A DNA stretch of 64,000 bases from Phycisphaeraceae bacterium (GCA_019636615.1 JAHBXF010000002.1:1180001-1244000), one strand, 5' to 3'; positions 34,459 through 43,807 are shown, counted from the stretch's first letter. Notes: generated by a model from the sequence alone, not told the origin. Made by a program: numbers and translations.

Positions 34459-35004
34459 TCACGGCACACCCCCGGGAAGATCGACGGGCGGCGGGGGCTC
34501 AAGCGGTGACGCCCCCCCGCCCACAACCACCCACACGTGAAACCGCCCATCCGGCAGCGCTAACCACGCCGCCCGCTCGGCACGGGTGTGATCCCCGGCG
34601 ATTCCCCTCGCCCGCGCCGTGGCCGCGGCACGGGAGAGCGCGGCCCCATACGCCGCGACGAGCGATGCGCCGGGGGCGCTTCCCACCGCGCGGGTGGTAT
34701 CTCCCGCGGCGTGGGGCCACCAATGCGGCGCGGCTCCGAAATCGACGGGTTCAAGCCGCACGCCCTCTTTCTGCCCCAGTTCTCTCGCCTGGCGAGCGCC
34801 CTGCACCCGCAGTTCATCGGCCAGCGACGGGGCATCACGGCCGGCCGGTCGCTGCGCGGGCTCGGGCACGCGAGGCATCGCAGGTTCTGCACCATCGGGC
34901 GTGACGGCGGCCCCGCGCGTGGCGCACCCGGCCGCGCCGATGCACACGGTCAGCGCCCCGAGCACGGCCAGCCCCCGCGGGGTCATCGGCCGCGGAGGGC
35001 TCAT
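34459..35004 (-). CDS. Putative lipoprotein of unknown function
   Basis: 181 residues. A signal sequence ends in a lipobox-like IGAAGC, so residue 27 would be the lipidated Cys. A Pro- and Ala-rich spacer follows, then a short domain with GVRLEPVDFGAAPHWWPHAAG and a strand pair WLALPDGRFHVWVVVG near the C-terminus. The ATG overlaps the nrdR stop by 4 nt, so it is cotranscribed with nrdR although no functional link is evident. Family not recognised. Confidence 0.65.
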   Translation of the reverse strand: MSPPRPMTPRGLAVLGALTVCIGAAGCATRGAAVTPDGAEPAMPRVPEPAQRPAGRDAPSLADELRVQGARQARELGQKEGVRLEPVDFGAAPHWWPHAAGDTTRAVGSAPGASLVAAYGAALSRAAATARARGIAGDHTRAERAAWLALPDGRFHVWVVVGGGASPLEPPPPVDLPGGVP

Positions 35005-35504
35005 GCTCGCCCTTCTCCGAAGAGGGGCTGCTGGTCTTTGACGTCTTTGATGCGGCGTTCGAGTTCGTCGAGTTCCTTGCGCAGTTCCTCGACGTTGCGG
35101 AACATCCGGTACTCGCTGGCGTAGCGGATGTACGCGACTTCGTCAAGGTCGCGCAGCCGGCGCATGACCCGCTCGCCGATCACGCTGGAGGGCACTTCGC
35201 GCTCGAACTCGCGGTGCAGTTCCTCCTCGATGTCGGCGACGAGCCGCTCTTTGGCCTCTTCCGGCACGGCACGCTTGCCGCACGCGGCCTGAACACCCCT
35301 GATGATGTTCTCGCGGTTGAACGGCGAGTGTGTGCCGTCGCGTTTGAGAACCACCAGTCGCGCGGTTTGTTCGACGCGTTCGTAGGTGGTGAAGCGTCTG
35401 CCGCAGCCGGTGCACTCGCGGCGGCGGCGCACGGCCTTGCCGGCATCGCTCTCGCGGCTGTCGATGACCTTGTCGTTATTCGCTTCGCAGAAAGGGCATT
35501 GCAT
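35001..35504 (-). CDS. nrdR: Transcriptional repressor NrdR
   Basis: Zinc-ribbon, ATP-cone regulator of ribonucleotide reductase genes. It is 167 residues. The zinc ribbon has CPFC and CTGCGRRFTTYE near the N-terminus, and the ATP-cone is LVVLKRDGTHSPFNRENIIRGV. The conserved tail region MRRLRDLDEVAYIRYASEYRMF is intact. No nrd gene lies in the window. TACCCT at 35535-35540 could be its -10 element with a leader of about 24 nt. Confidence 0.96.
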   Translation of the reverse strand: MQCPFCEANNDKVIDSRESDAGKAVRRRRECTGCGRRFTTYERVEQTARLVVLKRDGTHSPFNRENIIRGVQAACGKRAVPEEAKERLVADIEEELHREFEREVPSSVIGERVMRRLRDLDEVAYIRYASEYRMFRNVEELRKELDELERRIKDVKDQQPLFGEGRA

Positions 35505-35584
35505 GTGGCGGCGCTTCCCCGGGGGATGTGCCGGAGGGTACTCACGCCGCGCCCGCCGGCGGACGAGGGCGCCGGCCCGCCCGC

Positions 35585-37516
35585 TCAGCCCTGCTCGGGC
35601 ACCACCCCGTTGTGATAAGCGGCCACGAGGTCTTCGAGCGCGTGGATTTTGCGGCGGATGCTGGCCCCGGCGTGCGTGTCACCGATGGTTCTGGCTGCGG
35701 GGTAGGTGCGGACCGTGGTGATCTTGGGAACGATGTCCGCCCCGGAAGTGATCACGTCCTGCACGCTGGTGAAGGCCGAGTGCTCGGCGAGTTCCACGCG
35801 GTCGGGCTTGAGCACCAGGGTGAAGCCGCGGTCGCCGTAGGCCTGCGAGAAGGCGCCGTCGATGGTGATGGCGTTGCCGCCCCGCTTGAGAGGCTGTTCA
35901 CCCTTCTCCACCTTCACGGGCACGTGGCCGTTGACGACCAGCACATCGTCACCGCAGCCGAAGAGCCGACCGATGCGGCGGATGAAGTCCGCGTCGTGCA
36001 TCAGTTCGAAGTATGGATTTTTGTTCTCCTTGAGCGCTTCTTTGTCCGCCACGAAGTAGGACTCGAACGTGGCGAGTTTGTCCTTGCCGAAGAGGGGGCT
36101 CAGCGGCCCGCCCCACATGTACCAGAGCCAGTCGGCGTCGGAATCCAGGTTGAACCATCGCTTGCGCATCGCGCGCCGCACCACCGACCCCAGCGCGTCC
36201 ATGAGTTCGCGCCCCGCCACGGCGCGCCCGTCTACGTCGAGCGAGAGGGGCCGCCCGGCGCTGTCGACCGGCACGCACGCGTGGAACAGAAGCACATCGT
36301 CGCGCCGTGTCCACATGCCGCCGCGCCGCACCATCCACTCCATGTGCTCGCGCAGGCGCATCGAGCGTGTGAACGACTCTCGCAGGCGGTCGATGCACGC
36401 CTGCTCCTCGGGCGAATAGGCGTAGGGATCATCCGGGTTGATCGTCGGCAGGTTGGTGTCGAGCAGGGGGTGCTCGACGCCGTCGATGGTGACGGTGCCC
36501 TTGGCGAGATCGATGCGGTGCAGCAGCCTGCGGTGGGAGAGGTTCCACTCGGGATGCCGTTCGATCATGCGCCCCTCGGCCTTGAACTGCATGATCGCCA
36601 GCGCTTTCTGCATCCTGGCCACGGTGCGCTGGTCGCGGTACCCCTGCCCTTTGGGGATGAACCGCTCGGCCGGGTCGTCGGCGTAGACCGACTGCACGAG
36701 CCGCTCGATGGGGGTGGTCATGATGCCGTACCCCTCTTCGAGTTGGGCCGCGCAGCGATACCTCGCGCTGAAACGAAGCACCGTGAGCAGGCACGGCTCG
36801 TGGCCCAGGTGAGCCCCCAGCCAGATCATGTCATGGTTGCCCCAGAGCAGACTGACGCGGGGCTGGCGCATGAGCGTGTCGATCACGCGGTCCATGCGGG
36901 GGCCGCGGTCGCCAAGATCGCCCGCCACGAGCAGTTCGTCGCAGCAGAGGTTGCGGATGAGCCTGGCCCCGGCCCGCACCGCGCCCCAGTCGCGGTCGAA
37001 CCTGGCCAGGCCTGCCACCAGTTCGCGCACATACGCCGGCCGCAGCCCGCTGCCCAGTTCCATGAACAACTCGCGGTACACCGCGGGCACCAGCCGCTCG
37101 AAGTGGTCTCGCCGGTAGGTGCGCCGCAGCGCTTTGACGATTTCGAACTGAAGGGTGATCGTCTGGGCCACCCAGTCAACCCTCCGCCCCCCTTCGATGA
37201 TGCCCTTGGCGAAGGTGTTGATCGCCTCGCGCGGGTAATAGAGCACCGCCAGGAACCGTGCGTGCTCTTCGGGCGGCAGCCTCCCTGCCAGCACCTGGTC
37301 AACAAGCGTGCGCAGGGCCCCCGACGAGTTGTTGATCACGTGCCGCAACTTCGCGTCTTCGCCGTGGATGTCCGAGATCACGTGCACCACGCCCATGGGC
37401 AGCGTGAGTTTCGCGCCCAGCGCCGCGGCCTCGACGATCGCCTGCTCGGCCGTGGGGAACTGGGCCGCCAGCACCTGCAGGGCCTCGACACGTTCTTCGC
37501 TCATCTGGTGGGGCAT
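35585..37516 (-). CDS. fbp: Fructose-1,6-bisphosphatase class III
   Basis: Gluconeogenic phosphatase of the calcineurin-like superfamily, about 643 residues as usual for class III. Metal-binding sequences are HVISDIHGE, AGDLGDRGPRMDRVID, LLWGNHDMIWLGA and VVNGHVPVKVE. The motif INNSSG after the first metal site and GGNAITIDGAFSQAYGDRGFTL near the C-terminus are typical. The ATG at 37516 (MPHQMSEER) is chosen because homology begins there. The class is best known in Firmicutes and Bacteroidetes. It lies 109 nt downstream of putA on the same strand, with a possible own -10 (TACCAT, about 55 nt upstream of the ATG). Confidence 0.94.
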   Translation of the reverse strand: MPHQMSEERVEALQVLAAQFPTAEQAIVEAAALGAKLTLPMGVVHVISDIHGEDAKLRHVINNSSGALRTLVDQVLAGRLPPEEHARFLAVLYYPREAINTFAKGIIEGGRRVDWVAQTITLQFEIVKALRRTYRRDHFERLVPAVYRELFMELGSGLRPAYVRELVAGLARFDRDWGAVRAGARLIRNLCCDELLVAGDLGDRGPRMDRVIDTLMRQPRVSLLWGNHDMIWLGAHLGHEPCLLTVLRFSARYRCAAQLEEGYGIMTTPIERLVQSVYADDPAERFIPKGQGYRDQRTVARMQKALAIMQFKAEGRMIERHPEWNLSHRRLLHRIDLAKGTVTIDGVEHPLLDTNLPTINPDDPYAYSPEEQACIDRLRESFTRSMRLREHMEWMVRRGGMWTRRDDVLLFHACVPVDSAGRPLSLDVDGRAVAGRELMDALGSVVRRAMRKRWFNLDSDADWLWYMWGGPLSPLFGKDKLATFESYFVADKEALKENKNPYFELMHDADFIRRIGRLFGCGDDVLVVNGHVPVKVEKGEQPLKRGGNAITIDGAFSQAYGDRGFTLVLKPDRVELAEHSAFTSVQDVITSGADIVPKITTVRTYPAARTIGDTHAGASIRRKIHALEDLVAAYHNGVVPEQG

Positions 37517-37625
37517 CGCGTGCGCTCCGGTGCTCTGCCGGCTCTCCAACGGCCGGGCCAAAGGGGGCACGATGGTACCGCCGGGGCCGGGCCCCGGGGT
37601 GGCGTTCACGCCCGCCCGAGGGGGA

Positions 37626-40600
37626 TCAGAGTTCGGGGGCAAAGCCGCGCCGCATCGTGTTCTCGGCGCAGGCGCGGGGCTCGACAAACTGAAGCAGGTA
37701 ATCCGCCCCGCCCGCCTTGCTTCCCACGCCCGACATGCCAAAGCCGCCGAAGGGATGCCGCGCCACGAGCGCGCCGGTATTCCCGCGGTTGATGTACAGG
37801 TTGCCCACGCGGAACTCTCGCTTGGCCAACTCGATGTGCGTGGGCTTGCGCGAGAAGACCCCGCCGGTGAGTTTGTACACGCTGTCGTTGGCCAGGGCCA
37901 GCGCGGCCTCGAAGGTCGGCGCGTGCATCACCGCCAACACCGGGCCGAAGACCTCTTCACGCGCGATGCGGTGCGAGGGCAACACGCCGGAGAAAATGTG
38001 CGGCCCGACATACGCCCTGCCGGCCGCGGCAGCGCCGGGGGGGGGTTCCATCGCCAGTTCCAGCCGGCACTGGCGCGAGGCTTCTTCGATGAAACCGGCG
38101 ATCTTCGCCCGTGCTTCCTCGTCGATGACCGGCCCGATGTCGGTGCCGGGGCGCAACGGATCGCCGATGACCATGGCGCGTGTCGCTTCCACCAGCCGCC
38201 TGGTGAACATCGTGATGGCCGGCCCGCCCGGCCCTTCGGGGTCGACCACGATGCACCGGCTGCACGCCGAGCACTTCTGCCCCTGAAAGCCGAACGCGCT
38301 GGCCCGAACGCCAAGCACGGCCTCGTCGAAGTCCGCGGAAGTGTCGACGATGATCGCGTTCTTGCCGCCCATCTCGCACACCACCCGCTTCACGTGCGTC
38401 AGGCCCGTGCGAAGGGAAGGATCAGCAAAGGGTGACCCGGGCGCCGCCGCCGTCAGAATATCCAGGCCCACGTCTCGCGAGCCGGTGAACGCGATCAGCG
38501 CCGTGCGCGGATCTCGCACCAGCGCGGCCCCGGTTGTTTCGCCCGGCGCGGGGCAGAACCCCAGCGCATCGCGGATAAGCCCCGCGGGCACGCCCGCACG
38601 CACCGCCGCCTCGCGCAGAATATCGCACATCACCGAGGCGATCCCCGGTGTTTGCTCCGCGGGCTTGACCACCACGGTGTTGCCGGTGACCAGCGCCGCG
38701 GCGGTCATGCCGCAGCAGATCGCCAGAGGGAAGTTCCAGGGGCTGATGACCACCGCCACGCCGCGCGGCTGGTACCACACTTCGTCGAGTTCGCCGATGA
38801 AACGGCCGAGCCTTGCCCTTTCGAACATGGGCACCGCGAGCCTGGCGTAATACTCGCAGAAGTCGATGGCCTCGCACACGTCGGCGTCGGCCTCGCGCCA
38901 GGTTTTACCGCTCTCGCGGATGAGAACGCCGGAAAGGCCGTCTCGCTGCTGACGCATGATGGCCGCGGCCTGCGTCAGACACGCGGCCCGCGTGCGGGCG
39001 GGAAGGTCTCGCCACTGGGGGAATGCGGCGTGGGCCCGGGCCATCATGTCCGATGCGGCCGCGGGGGTTGTGTCGTTTGCCACCCGGGGCACCGTCGCGC
39101 GGGCGATGGCGGCGGCGAAGGCGTCGCGCTGGCGTGCATCGCTGAAGTCGCGCATCGGTTCGTTGATGAACGGGCGGCCGTCGCCCACACCGGCGACCGC
39201 CCCGCTGAGCATGTGACGCTCGGGGCCGACGGCGGCGAGGTCTTGCGGCGCAGACGCGCCGGCCGGCGCCGACGGCGCTCTGAGCAGCACCGAGGCGTCC
39301 GCGTTGTCGAGGAAACCTGACTTGAGCCACGATTCGTTGCTTGTGTTCTCGAGCAGCCTGCGCACAAGGTACGCCATGCCGGGGATCATCTCGCCCACCG
39401 GCACATACTCGCGGATGCGCAGGCCCATGTCTTTGGCCGCGTGCTTTAACTGATCCGCCATGCCGTGCAGCATCTGCAGTTCGATGGCTTCGCGCGGCAG
39501 GCCCCTGGCCTCAAGCCCGGCCAGCGCGGCGGCGATGCTCCGCACATTGTGCGACCCCAGCGCCAGTTTCACGCCGCCCGCCCCGCCGACACCGCCCGCC
39601 GAGCGCGGGCACGAGTCGAGGAAGACCTCGGTCATGCGTTCGAAGCACGCGTCGGTCTGCCACTTCTGCGGCCACACGGGGTTGGGCCAGCCGTGCAACT
39701 CGCTCTTGATCGTCTCGGCATCCCAATAGGCGCCTTTGACCAGCCGAACGGTGATGACCCGCCCGGTCTGTCTGGCCCAGTCCACCATGCGCTGCGCGTC
39801 TTCAACGCCGCTGCGCAGATACGCCTGCATCGCCAGGCCACCCTCGAAGCCCACCCGCTCCATGCACCGCTGGAAGAGGAGCAGCGTGAGGTCTTTGAGC
39901 GCGTGGTGCTCCATGTCGAAGTTCACGAAGACGCCCCTGGCCTTGGCCGCCTCCAGAATGGGCACCAACCGCACCATGAGGTCGTTGATCGATCCCTCGG
40001 TGTCGATCGGGTCGCAGCGTGCCGAGAGGGCCGAGATCTTGATCGACACATTCACCCGCGGCACGGCCCCAAGGTGGTCGCGCTCGAGCGAAGGCTGGGG
40101 CTTCCAGCCGCTCACGCTGTCCGGCAGGTTCGTGATCAGGTCGAGATACTTGCGGGCGTAGTCGTCCGCCTCGGCGTCGCTCACGCACGTCTCACCCAGC
40201 AGATCCACGCTGAAGGCGATGCCGTCATTCCAGAGGTCGCGCAGGCCCGGCAGCGCACTCGCCGCGTCGGTGCCGGCGATGAAGTTGCCGGCCATCGCCT
40301 TGATCCGCGACGAGATCGTCGCCGCGGCGGTGCCCTTCAGCAGGCCGCCGGCCTTCATCAGCGTCGCCACCGTGCCCGGCACGGTCACACCGGGCTGCGT
40401 GAGGTAATCGTTGAGATGATCAAAGACCGCGTCGGGCGTCTTGAGCATCGGGAAGCAGTCGACAAACCGGAAGAGTTGCACCTTGAAGTTCTGGTCTTTC
40501 ATCGACCATTCCATCAGCGCATCGCTGTAGAACCTGGCCGACAACAGCCCGCTCTTGTGCCCGCGGGCCCGCTCGAGCATCTCACGCCCGATCTCGTCGA

Positions 40601-40709
40601 TGCGCCTGGCTCTGGTGCTCTGCTCGCCGCCCGCCGCGGGCGAACCGGGATTGGCAACGACGACTGGGGCCGACGGTGGTGACTTGGGCTTGCGTGAGAA
40701 GAGCGCCAT
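37626..40709 (-). CDS. putA: Bifunctional proline dehydrogenase / L-glutamate gamma-semialdehyde dehydrogenase
   Basis: Oxidises proline to glutamate in two steps. It is 1027 residues. The flavin-dependent proline dehydrogenase barrel spans about residues 100-450 (VNFDMEHHALKDLTLLLF, VRLVKGAYWDAE, REYVPVGEMIPGMAYLVRRLLENT). The aldehyde dehydrogenase follows from about residue 540 (PWNFPLAICCGMTAAALVTGN, CEMGGKNAIIVDTSADF, GFQGQKCSACSR with the catalytic Cys, EEVFGPVLAVM). There is no N-terminal DNA-binding domain, so this is the short non-regulatory type. The ATG at 40709 is 8 nt after a TACCAT hexamer. Confidence 0.96.
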   Translation of the reverse strand: MALFSRKPKSPPSAPVVVANPGSPAAGGEQSTRARRIDEIGREMLERARGHKSGLLSARFYSDALMEWSMKDQNFKVQLFRFVDCFPMLKTPDAVFDHLNDYLTQPGVTVPGTVATLMKAGGLLKGTAAATISSRIKAMAGNFIAGTDAASALPGLRDLWNDGIAFSVDLLGETCVSDAEADDYARKYLDLITNLPDSVSGWKPQPSLERDHLGAVPRVNVSIKISALSARCDPIDTEGSINDLMVRLVPILEAAKARGVFVNFDMEHHALKDLTLLLFQRCMERVGFEGGLAMQAYLRSGVEDAQRMVDWARQTGRVITVRLVKGAYWDAETIKSELHGWPNPVWPQKWQTDACFERMTEVFLDSCPRSAGGVGGAGGVKLALGSHNVRSIAAALAGLEARGLPREAIELQMLHGMADQLKHAAKDMGLRIREYVPVGEMIPGMAYLVRRLLENTSNESWLKSGFLDNADASVLLRAPSAPAGASAPQDLAAVGPERHMLSGAVAGVGDGRPFINEPMRDFSDARQRDAFAAAIARATVPRVANDTTPAAASDMMARAHAAFPQWRDLPARTRAACLTQAAAIMRQQRDGLSGVLIRESGKTWREADADVCEAIDFCEYYARLAVPMFERARLGRFIGELDEVWYQPRGVAVVISPWNFPLAICCGMTAAALVTGNTVVVKPAEQTPGIASVMCDILREAAVRAGVPAGLIRDALGFCPAPGETTGAALVRDPRTALIAFTGSRDVGLDILTAAAPGSPFADPSLRTGLTHVKRVVCEMGGKNAIIVDTSADFDEAVLGVRASAFGFQGQKCSACSRCIVVDPEGPGGPAITMFTRRLVEATRAMVIGDPLRPGTDIGPVIDEEARAKIAGFIEEASRQCRLELAMEPPPGAAAAGRAYVGPHIFSGVLPSHRIAREEVFGPVLAVMHAPTFEAALALANDSVYKLTGGVFSRKPTHIELAKREFRVGNLYINRGNTGALVARHPFGGFGMSGVGSKAGGADYLLQFVEPRACAENTMRRGFAPEL

Positions 40710-40717
40710 GGGCCACG

Positions 40718-40723
40718 ATGGTA
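40718..40723 (-). promoter_or_regulatory. Putative -10 element (TACCAT) of putA, leaderless type
   Basis: TACCAT on the minus strand lies 8 nt before the putA ATG; no Shine-Dalgarno sequence is present in the gap. Confidence 0.4.
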
Positions 40724-40780
40724 GCGAAGGCGAATCACCTTTCCGCGCCGCCCACCGCCCGGACGCACGCCGCGACCCCC

Positions 40781-41446
40781 TTACTCGCCGGGTGATTGGG
40801 CCCCATCGCCGCCCACGCTGTAGGGCTGGTCGTCGGCCACCAGGTTGGCCTGGGCCGAGAGCGCGGTGATCGCCCGGCGCATCGCCCCTGCCTGCTGGGT
40901 ATCCAGCTCGGCAGCCAGCGTGGTCTCGAGCGTGCTCGGGCCCAGGGCGTCGCGGAAGCCGGCCGTGGAGTGCAGCAGCCGAAGCGATGCCCCGCGCAGC
41001 GAGAGCGACACCCGTTCTTTTCCGGGCTCACCCGAGATCGTGGCGAACCCGCCGCCCCCATATACCCCGACCTCTCCCCCGCTGACCACCAGCCAGCGAA
41101 CCGACGCACTGCAGGCCGTAGCCGCGATGGGCGTCCGCCCCGCCTTGGGGCGCACGAACAGATGAATGTGCACCAGGCTCCCCGAAAGTTCGCTGATATC
41201 CCCGCCCTCCATCCACGCCCAGGCCGGAAGGTCGCTGACATACACATCCGCGACGCTTTCGGGCGTCGTCATGTACACCCGCGTGGTGAACTTGGCCGTC
41301 AGCCGATCACCCTGAGCCACACCAACCAAGGTTGAGGCGCCCCCCCCGCCGCCGCCTACCCCGCTGCCGCCACACCCGGCCATGGCCATCGACAAAGCCA
41401 ATCCCGCGGCCACAAACCATGTTCCTCGCCTGGGCAGGTGCATCAT
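40781..41446 (-). CDS. Putative lipoprotein of unknown function
   Basis: 221 residues. A signal sequence ending AMAGC is followed by a glycine run (GGSGVGGGGGG), typical of lipoprotein linkers. The body is beta-rich (RVYMTTPESVADVYVSDLPAW, GSLVHIHLFVRPKAG, SVRWLVVSGGEVGVYGGGG). No catalytic motif is seen. Two tandem ATG codons (41446 and 41443) are preceded by TACACT at six bases. It lies 71 nt upstream of putA on the same strand. Family not recognised. Confidence 0.7.
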   Translation of the reverse strand: MMHLPRRGTWFVAAGLALSMAMAGCGGSGVGGGGGGASTLVGVAQGDRLTAKFTTRVYMTTPESVADVYVSDLPAWAWMEGGDISELSGSLVHIHLFVRPKAGRTPIAATACSASVRWLVVSGGEVGVYGGGGFATISGEPGKERVSLSLRGASLRLLHSTAGFRDALGPSTLETTLAAELDTQQAGAMRRAITALSAQANLVADDQPYSVGGDGAQSPGE

Positions 41447-41452
41447 GGGCCC

Positions 41453-41458
41453 AGTGTA
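41453..41458 (-). promoter_or_regulatory. Putative -10 element (TACACT), leaderless type
   Basis: The minus strand reads GGTACACTGGGCCC and then ATGATG. Six bases between hexamer and start codon leave no leader. Confidence 0.5.
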
Positions 41459-41580
41459 CCTTGGCCAGCCGGGCCGGACAGCTCACGGGCCCCTCTTTGT
41501 GGCGTGGGTGTTCGTCTCTTGGGTGCGACATGAGCAGGCGATCGCATCATTCACACACGCTCGCCGCCGCGTCAAGACAA

Positions 41581-41612
41581 CGCGACCCCGGCTTCTCCTG
41601 GCCGGGGTCGCG
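41581..41612 (-). terminator. Strong hairpin, terminator of the interrupted SUMF1 gene
   Basis: A perfect 12-bp inverted repeat (CGCGACCCCGGC / GCCGGGGTCGCG) with an 8-nt loop lies 25 nt downstream of the SUMF1 stop. On the minus strand it is followed by TTGTCTTG, a weak T-rich tail. Confidence 0.7.
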
Positions 41613-41636
41613 GGAACTCACGTTGTGGGTGTGCGC

Positions 41637-42405
41637 TCAGCGGCGACGACGCGAGGCCAGCAGCCCGCCAAGCCCCAGCAGTGTCACCGACGACGGCCCG
41701 GGCACCAGGACGACCCGGAAACCGACCTGCTCGCGCTCGGTGTTGGGGAGTTGGATAATCGGGTTCTGCGGGGTCAGCCAGCCTGCGACATTGTCGAACG
41801 CGCCCCCCACCATCGTCCCGCGGAAGGGCCCCGCGGGGATTGACTCACTCCACTCGTACACGTTGCCGGCCATGTCGTAGGCGCCGTAGAAGTTCGGCGC
41901 GTACGAGGCCACGGCCGTTGTGTTGCCGATGCCCGAGGGCAGGTAGTTTGCCTGCCCCGGCAGCGGCGCGGTGTTGCTCGATGTCGGGTAGAGCCAGTAA
42001 TCGTCCGAGTCGCCCCCCTGCGAAGCGGGCTGGTGATAGGCGGCCTTGTACCACTCGTTCGTGCTGGCGACGGCCCACTGCCAGTTGGCGTTGCGCGTGA
42101 CGCTATTGGCGGCGATGCCCGCGGGCGTGATGGTGTATGCGCCGTCCTCGGTGGTGCCGGCGCCCTGCGGGCCCACGGGCTGACCGTTGTGCAACCAGTT
42201 GGCAAAGCGCGCCGCATCCCAGAATGAGACGAAGTTCACCGGGTGGTTTTCCCGCCCGCTCACCGTGCTGTACACCAGGGCGCCGTTGGGCCCCGTGCGG
42301 TTGATGCCGCCGAACGAGCCGGCCATGCTGGTGTTGTACAAACCGTTTGGGTCTGACCACGCCACGGCGTTGAGGAACGCGGTGTACTGCGCGTTCGTGA
42401 CCTCC
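41637..42405 (-). pseudogene. C-terminal fragment of a SUMF1/PEP-CTERM exported protein, cut by the IS
   Basis: The larger part of a formylglycine-generating-enzyme-like (SUMF1) protein. It has EVTNAQYTAFLNAVA, NHPVNFVSFWDAARFANWLHNG, YGAYDMAGNVYEWSE and VGGAFDN. It ends VPGPSSVTLLGLGGLLASRRRR, a PEP-CTERM-type tail (VPxP, hydrophobic stretch, basic end) that directs sorting at the cell envelope. The N-terminal part (43808-43983) lies on the other side of the inserted element. Reading upstream into the element, the frame stays open and gives a chimeric N-terminus (MTCCSLMGW...), so a shortened protein without signal peptide might still be made. Whether the domain was an enzyme or a surface protein is unknown. 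Confidence 0.88.
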
Positions 42406-42411
42406 GATGGG

Positions 42412-42423
42412 TATGAAGACCTG
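42412..42423 (+). repeat. Left subterminal inverted repeat of the IS
   Basis: TATGAAGACCTG, about six to seven bases inside the left end; a perfect inverted match is at 43793-43804. Confidence 0.85.
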
Positions 42424-42483
42424 CTGCTCCAGCCGAGCAACACTCTCGGCGGGACAAGCCATCCCATCAAGGAGCAACAGGTC

Positions 42484-43572
42484 ATGGAGAATATACCCGT
42501 GTTCGTCGGTCTTGACTACCACTCTGCCAGCGTTCAGGTCTGCGTCGTCGATCAGCAGGGCCGCATGCTTGTCAACAAGCGATGCGGCAACAGCGTCTTT
42601 GAAATCACCCAGGCGGTGGGCCGCGGCCGCGAGGTTCGATCAGCGATCGTCGAGAGTTGCTGCGGCGCGGCGGACCTGGCCGAAGCATTGATCGATCCGG
42701 TCAAGGGCCCAGCGTGGCCGGTGAGCCTGGCCCATGCGGGGTACGTCTCGCGGATGAAGAGCAACCCGGACAAGAGCGACTACTCCGATGCGCGGCTGCT
42801 CGCGGAGCTCGGGCGTGCGGGGCTCGTGCCCAAGGTCTGGTTGCCGTCGCGGGCGATCCGCGGGCTTCGCAAGCTCGTGCGGACGCGTGCCGCGCTGGTC
42901 GATCAGGCCCGAGCCACCAAGACACGGACATTGGGTGTACTGCGGCAGGAACGGATCTCTGAACCCGGGTGTGGGCGTTGGAGCAAGCGCTGGATGGAGT
43001 GGATCAAAGACGAACGCACGGTGAGCGAAGAGGGCAAGTTCGTGATTCACTTGCAACTTGGCATGCTCGCGTACCTGCGCGAGCAGATCGCACTGATAGA
43101 GAAGAAGATGGCGGAGACGACACGCGAAGATGTCGCGGTGCAGATGCTGCTGGGTATCAAGGGCATCGGCGTCGTCACCGCGTGGACGATGCGGGCGATG
43201 ATCGGGCGGTTCGACCGCTTCACCAGCGGCAAACACCTGGCGCGATTCTGCGCGGTCACGCCGCGCAACGCATCCAGCGGTCAGCGGGTCGCCGACTCGG
43301 GGATGATCAGGGCGGGTGACCCGCTGCTCAAGACGGTGGTCATCGAGGCCGCGCAGAGGCTCAGACGCTACGAGCCCCGCTGGCGGGCGCTGTCCGACGC
43401 GATGGCCTCGCGCGGCAAACCAACCAGCGTGATCGTCGGCGCCATCGCCAACCGATGGCTCCGAGGCCTGTTCCATCAGATTAAACACCTCAGCGCCGAC
43501 CTGGTGCCGGCGGGGAGGATCACACAGGAGAAGACGTACACAGACAACGGCATGGCCGCGGCGGTCGCGTAG
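42484..43572 (+). CDS. IS110-family transposase (DEDD recombinase)
   Basis: 362 residues. The RuvC-like N-terminal domain has VFVGLDYHSASV (Asp11), AIVESCCGA (Glu57) and KSDYSDARLLAEL (Asp99 and Asp102), the DEDD set. A coiled-coil region is near residues 190-215. The C-terminal Tnp_20 domain holds GIKGIGVVTAW and RNASSGQRVADSGMIRAGDP with the conserved Ser-Gly. The ATG at 42484 is preceded by AAGGAG with 9-nt spacing; the longer upstream frame lies in the disrupted host gene. The gene appears intact, so the element may be active. IS110 enzymes cut and exchange strands guided by an element-encoded RNA. Confidence 0.95.
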   Translation: MENIPVFVGLDYHSASVQVCVVDQQGRMLVNKRCGNSVFEITQAVGRGREVRSAIVESCCGAADLAEALIDPVKGPAWPVSLAHAGYVSRMKSNPDKSDYSDARLLAELGRAGLVPKVWLPSRAIRGLRKLVRTRAALVDQARATKTRTLGVLRQERISEPGCGRWSKRWMEWIKDERTVSEEGKFVIHLQLGMLAYLREQIALIEKKMAETTREDVAVQMLLGIKGIGVVTAWTMRAMIGRFDRFTSGKHLARFCAVTPRNASSGQRVADSGMIRAGDPLLKTVVIEAAQRLRRYEPRWRALSDAMASRGKPTSVIVGAIANRWLRGLFHQIKHLSADLVPAGRITQEKTYTDNGMAAAVA

Positions 43573-43807
43573 AGCGTCCGGGCCAAGCCGCCGGCAGGAA
43601 GAAAAGTCAGAACGCAACGCGGACCCGCGTGCGGCCCCGGCAAGCTCGTGTGCCACCTGGGGCGTTCGATCTGAACGTCTCGTTCTCCGAAAGGGCAGCC
43701 GGCGCCACACGCCTCGAACACATCCCCAATGGGCAGGGCGAAACGCCCGAGCTCGGATAGACGAATGGGACCGCTTTGCGCTTGACTTTCCTCAGGTCTT
43801 CATAGAG
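43573..43807 (+). ncRNA. Candidate bridge/seek RNA region of the IS
   Basis: The 235 bp between the transposase stop and the right end hold no gene. In the IS1111 subgroup the guide RNA is encoded downstream of the transposase, as this layout would fit. A 9-nt segment CGGCGCCAC at 43700-43708 is identical to the host strand immediately next to the insertion point (minus strand of 43808-43816), which could be the target-binding guide. No secondary structure was computed. The right inverted repeat occupies 43793-43804. Confidence 0.5.
43793..43804 (-). repeat. Right subterminal inverted repeat of the IS
   Basis: CAGGTCTTCATA on the plus strand, the exact inverse of the left repeat at 42412-42423; three bases remain before the right boundary. 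Confidence 0.85.

Larger units (their letters stand above)
42406..43807 (+). mobile_element. IS110-family element, IS1111-like, inserted in the SUMF1 gene
   Basis: About 1402 bp. It carries a DEDD transposase gene and subterminal 12-bp inverted repeats (TATGAAGACCTG at 42412, inverted at 43793). It has a short left end (78 bp) and a long non-coding right end (235 bp). Removing these 1402 bp joins the two SUMF1 halves in frame as YRIGATEVTNAQY, giving a 314-residue protein, so the boundaries are fixed to within one base. No target-site duplication is required. The arrangement of inverted repeats and the downstream non-coding segment is that of the IS1111 subgroup. Confidence 0.9.
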
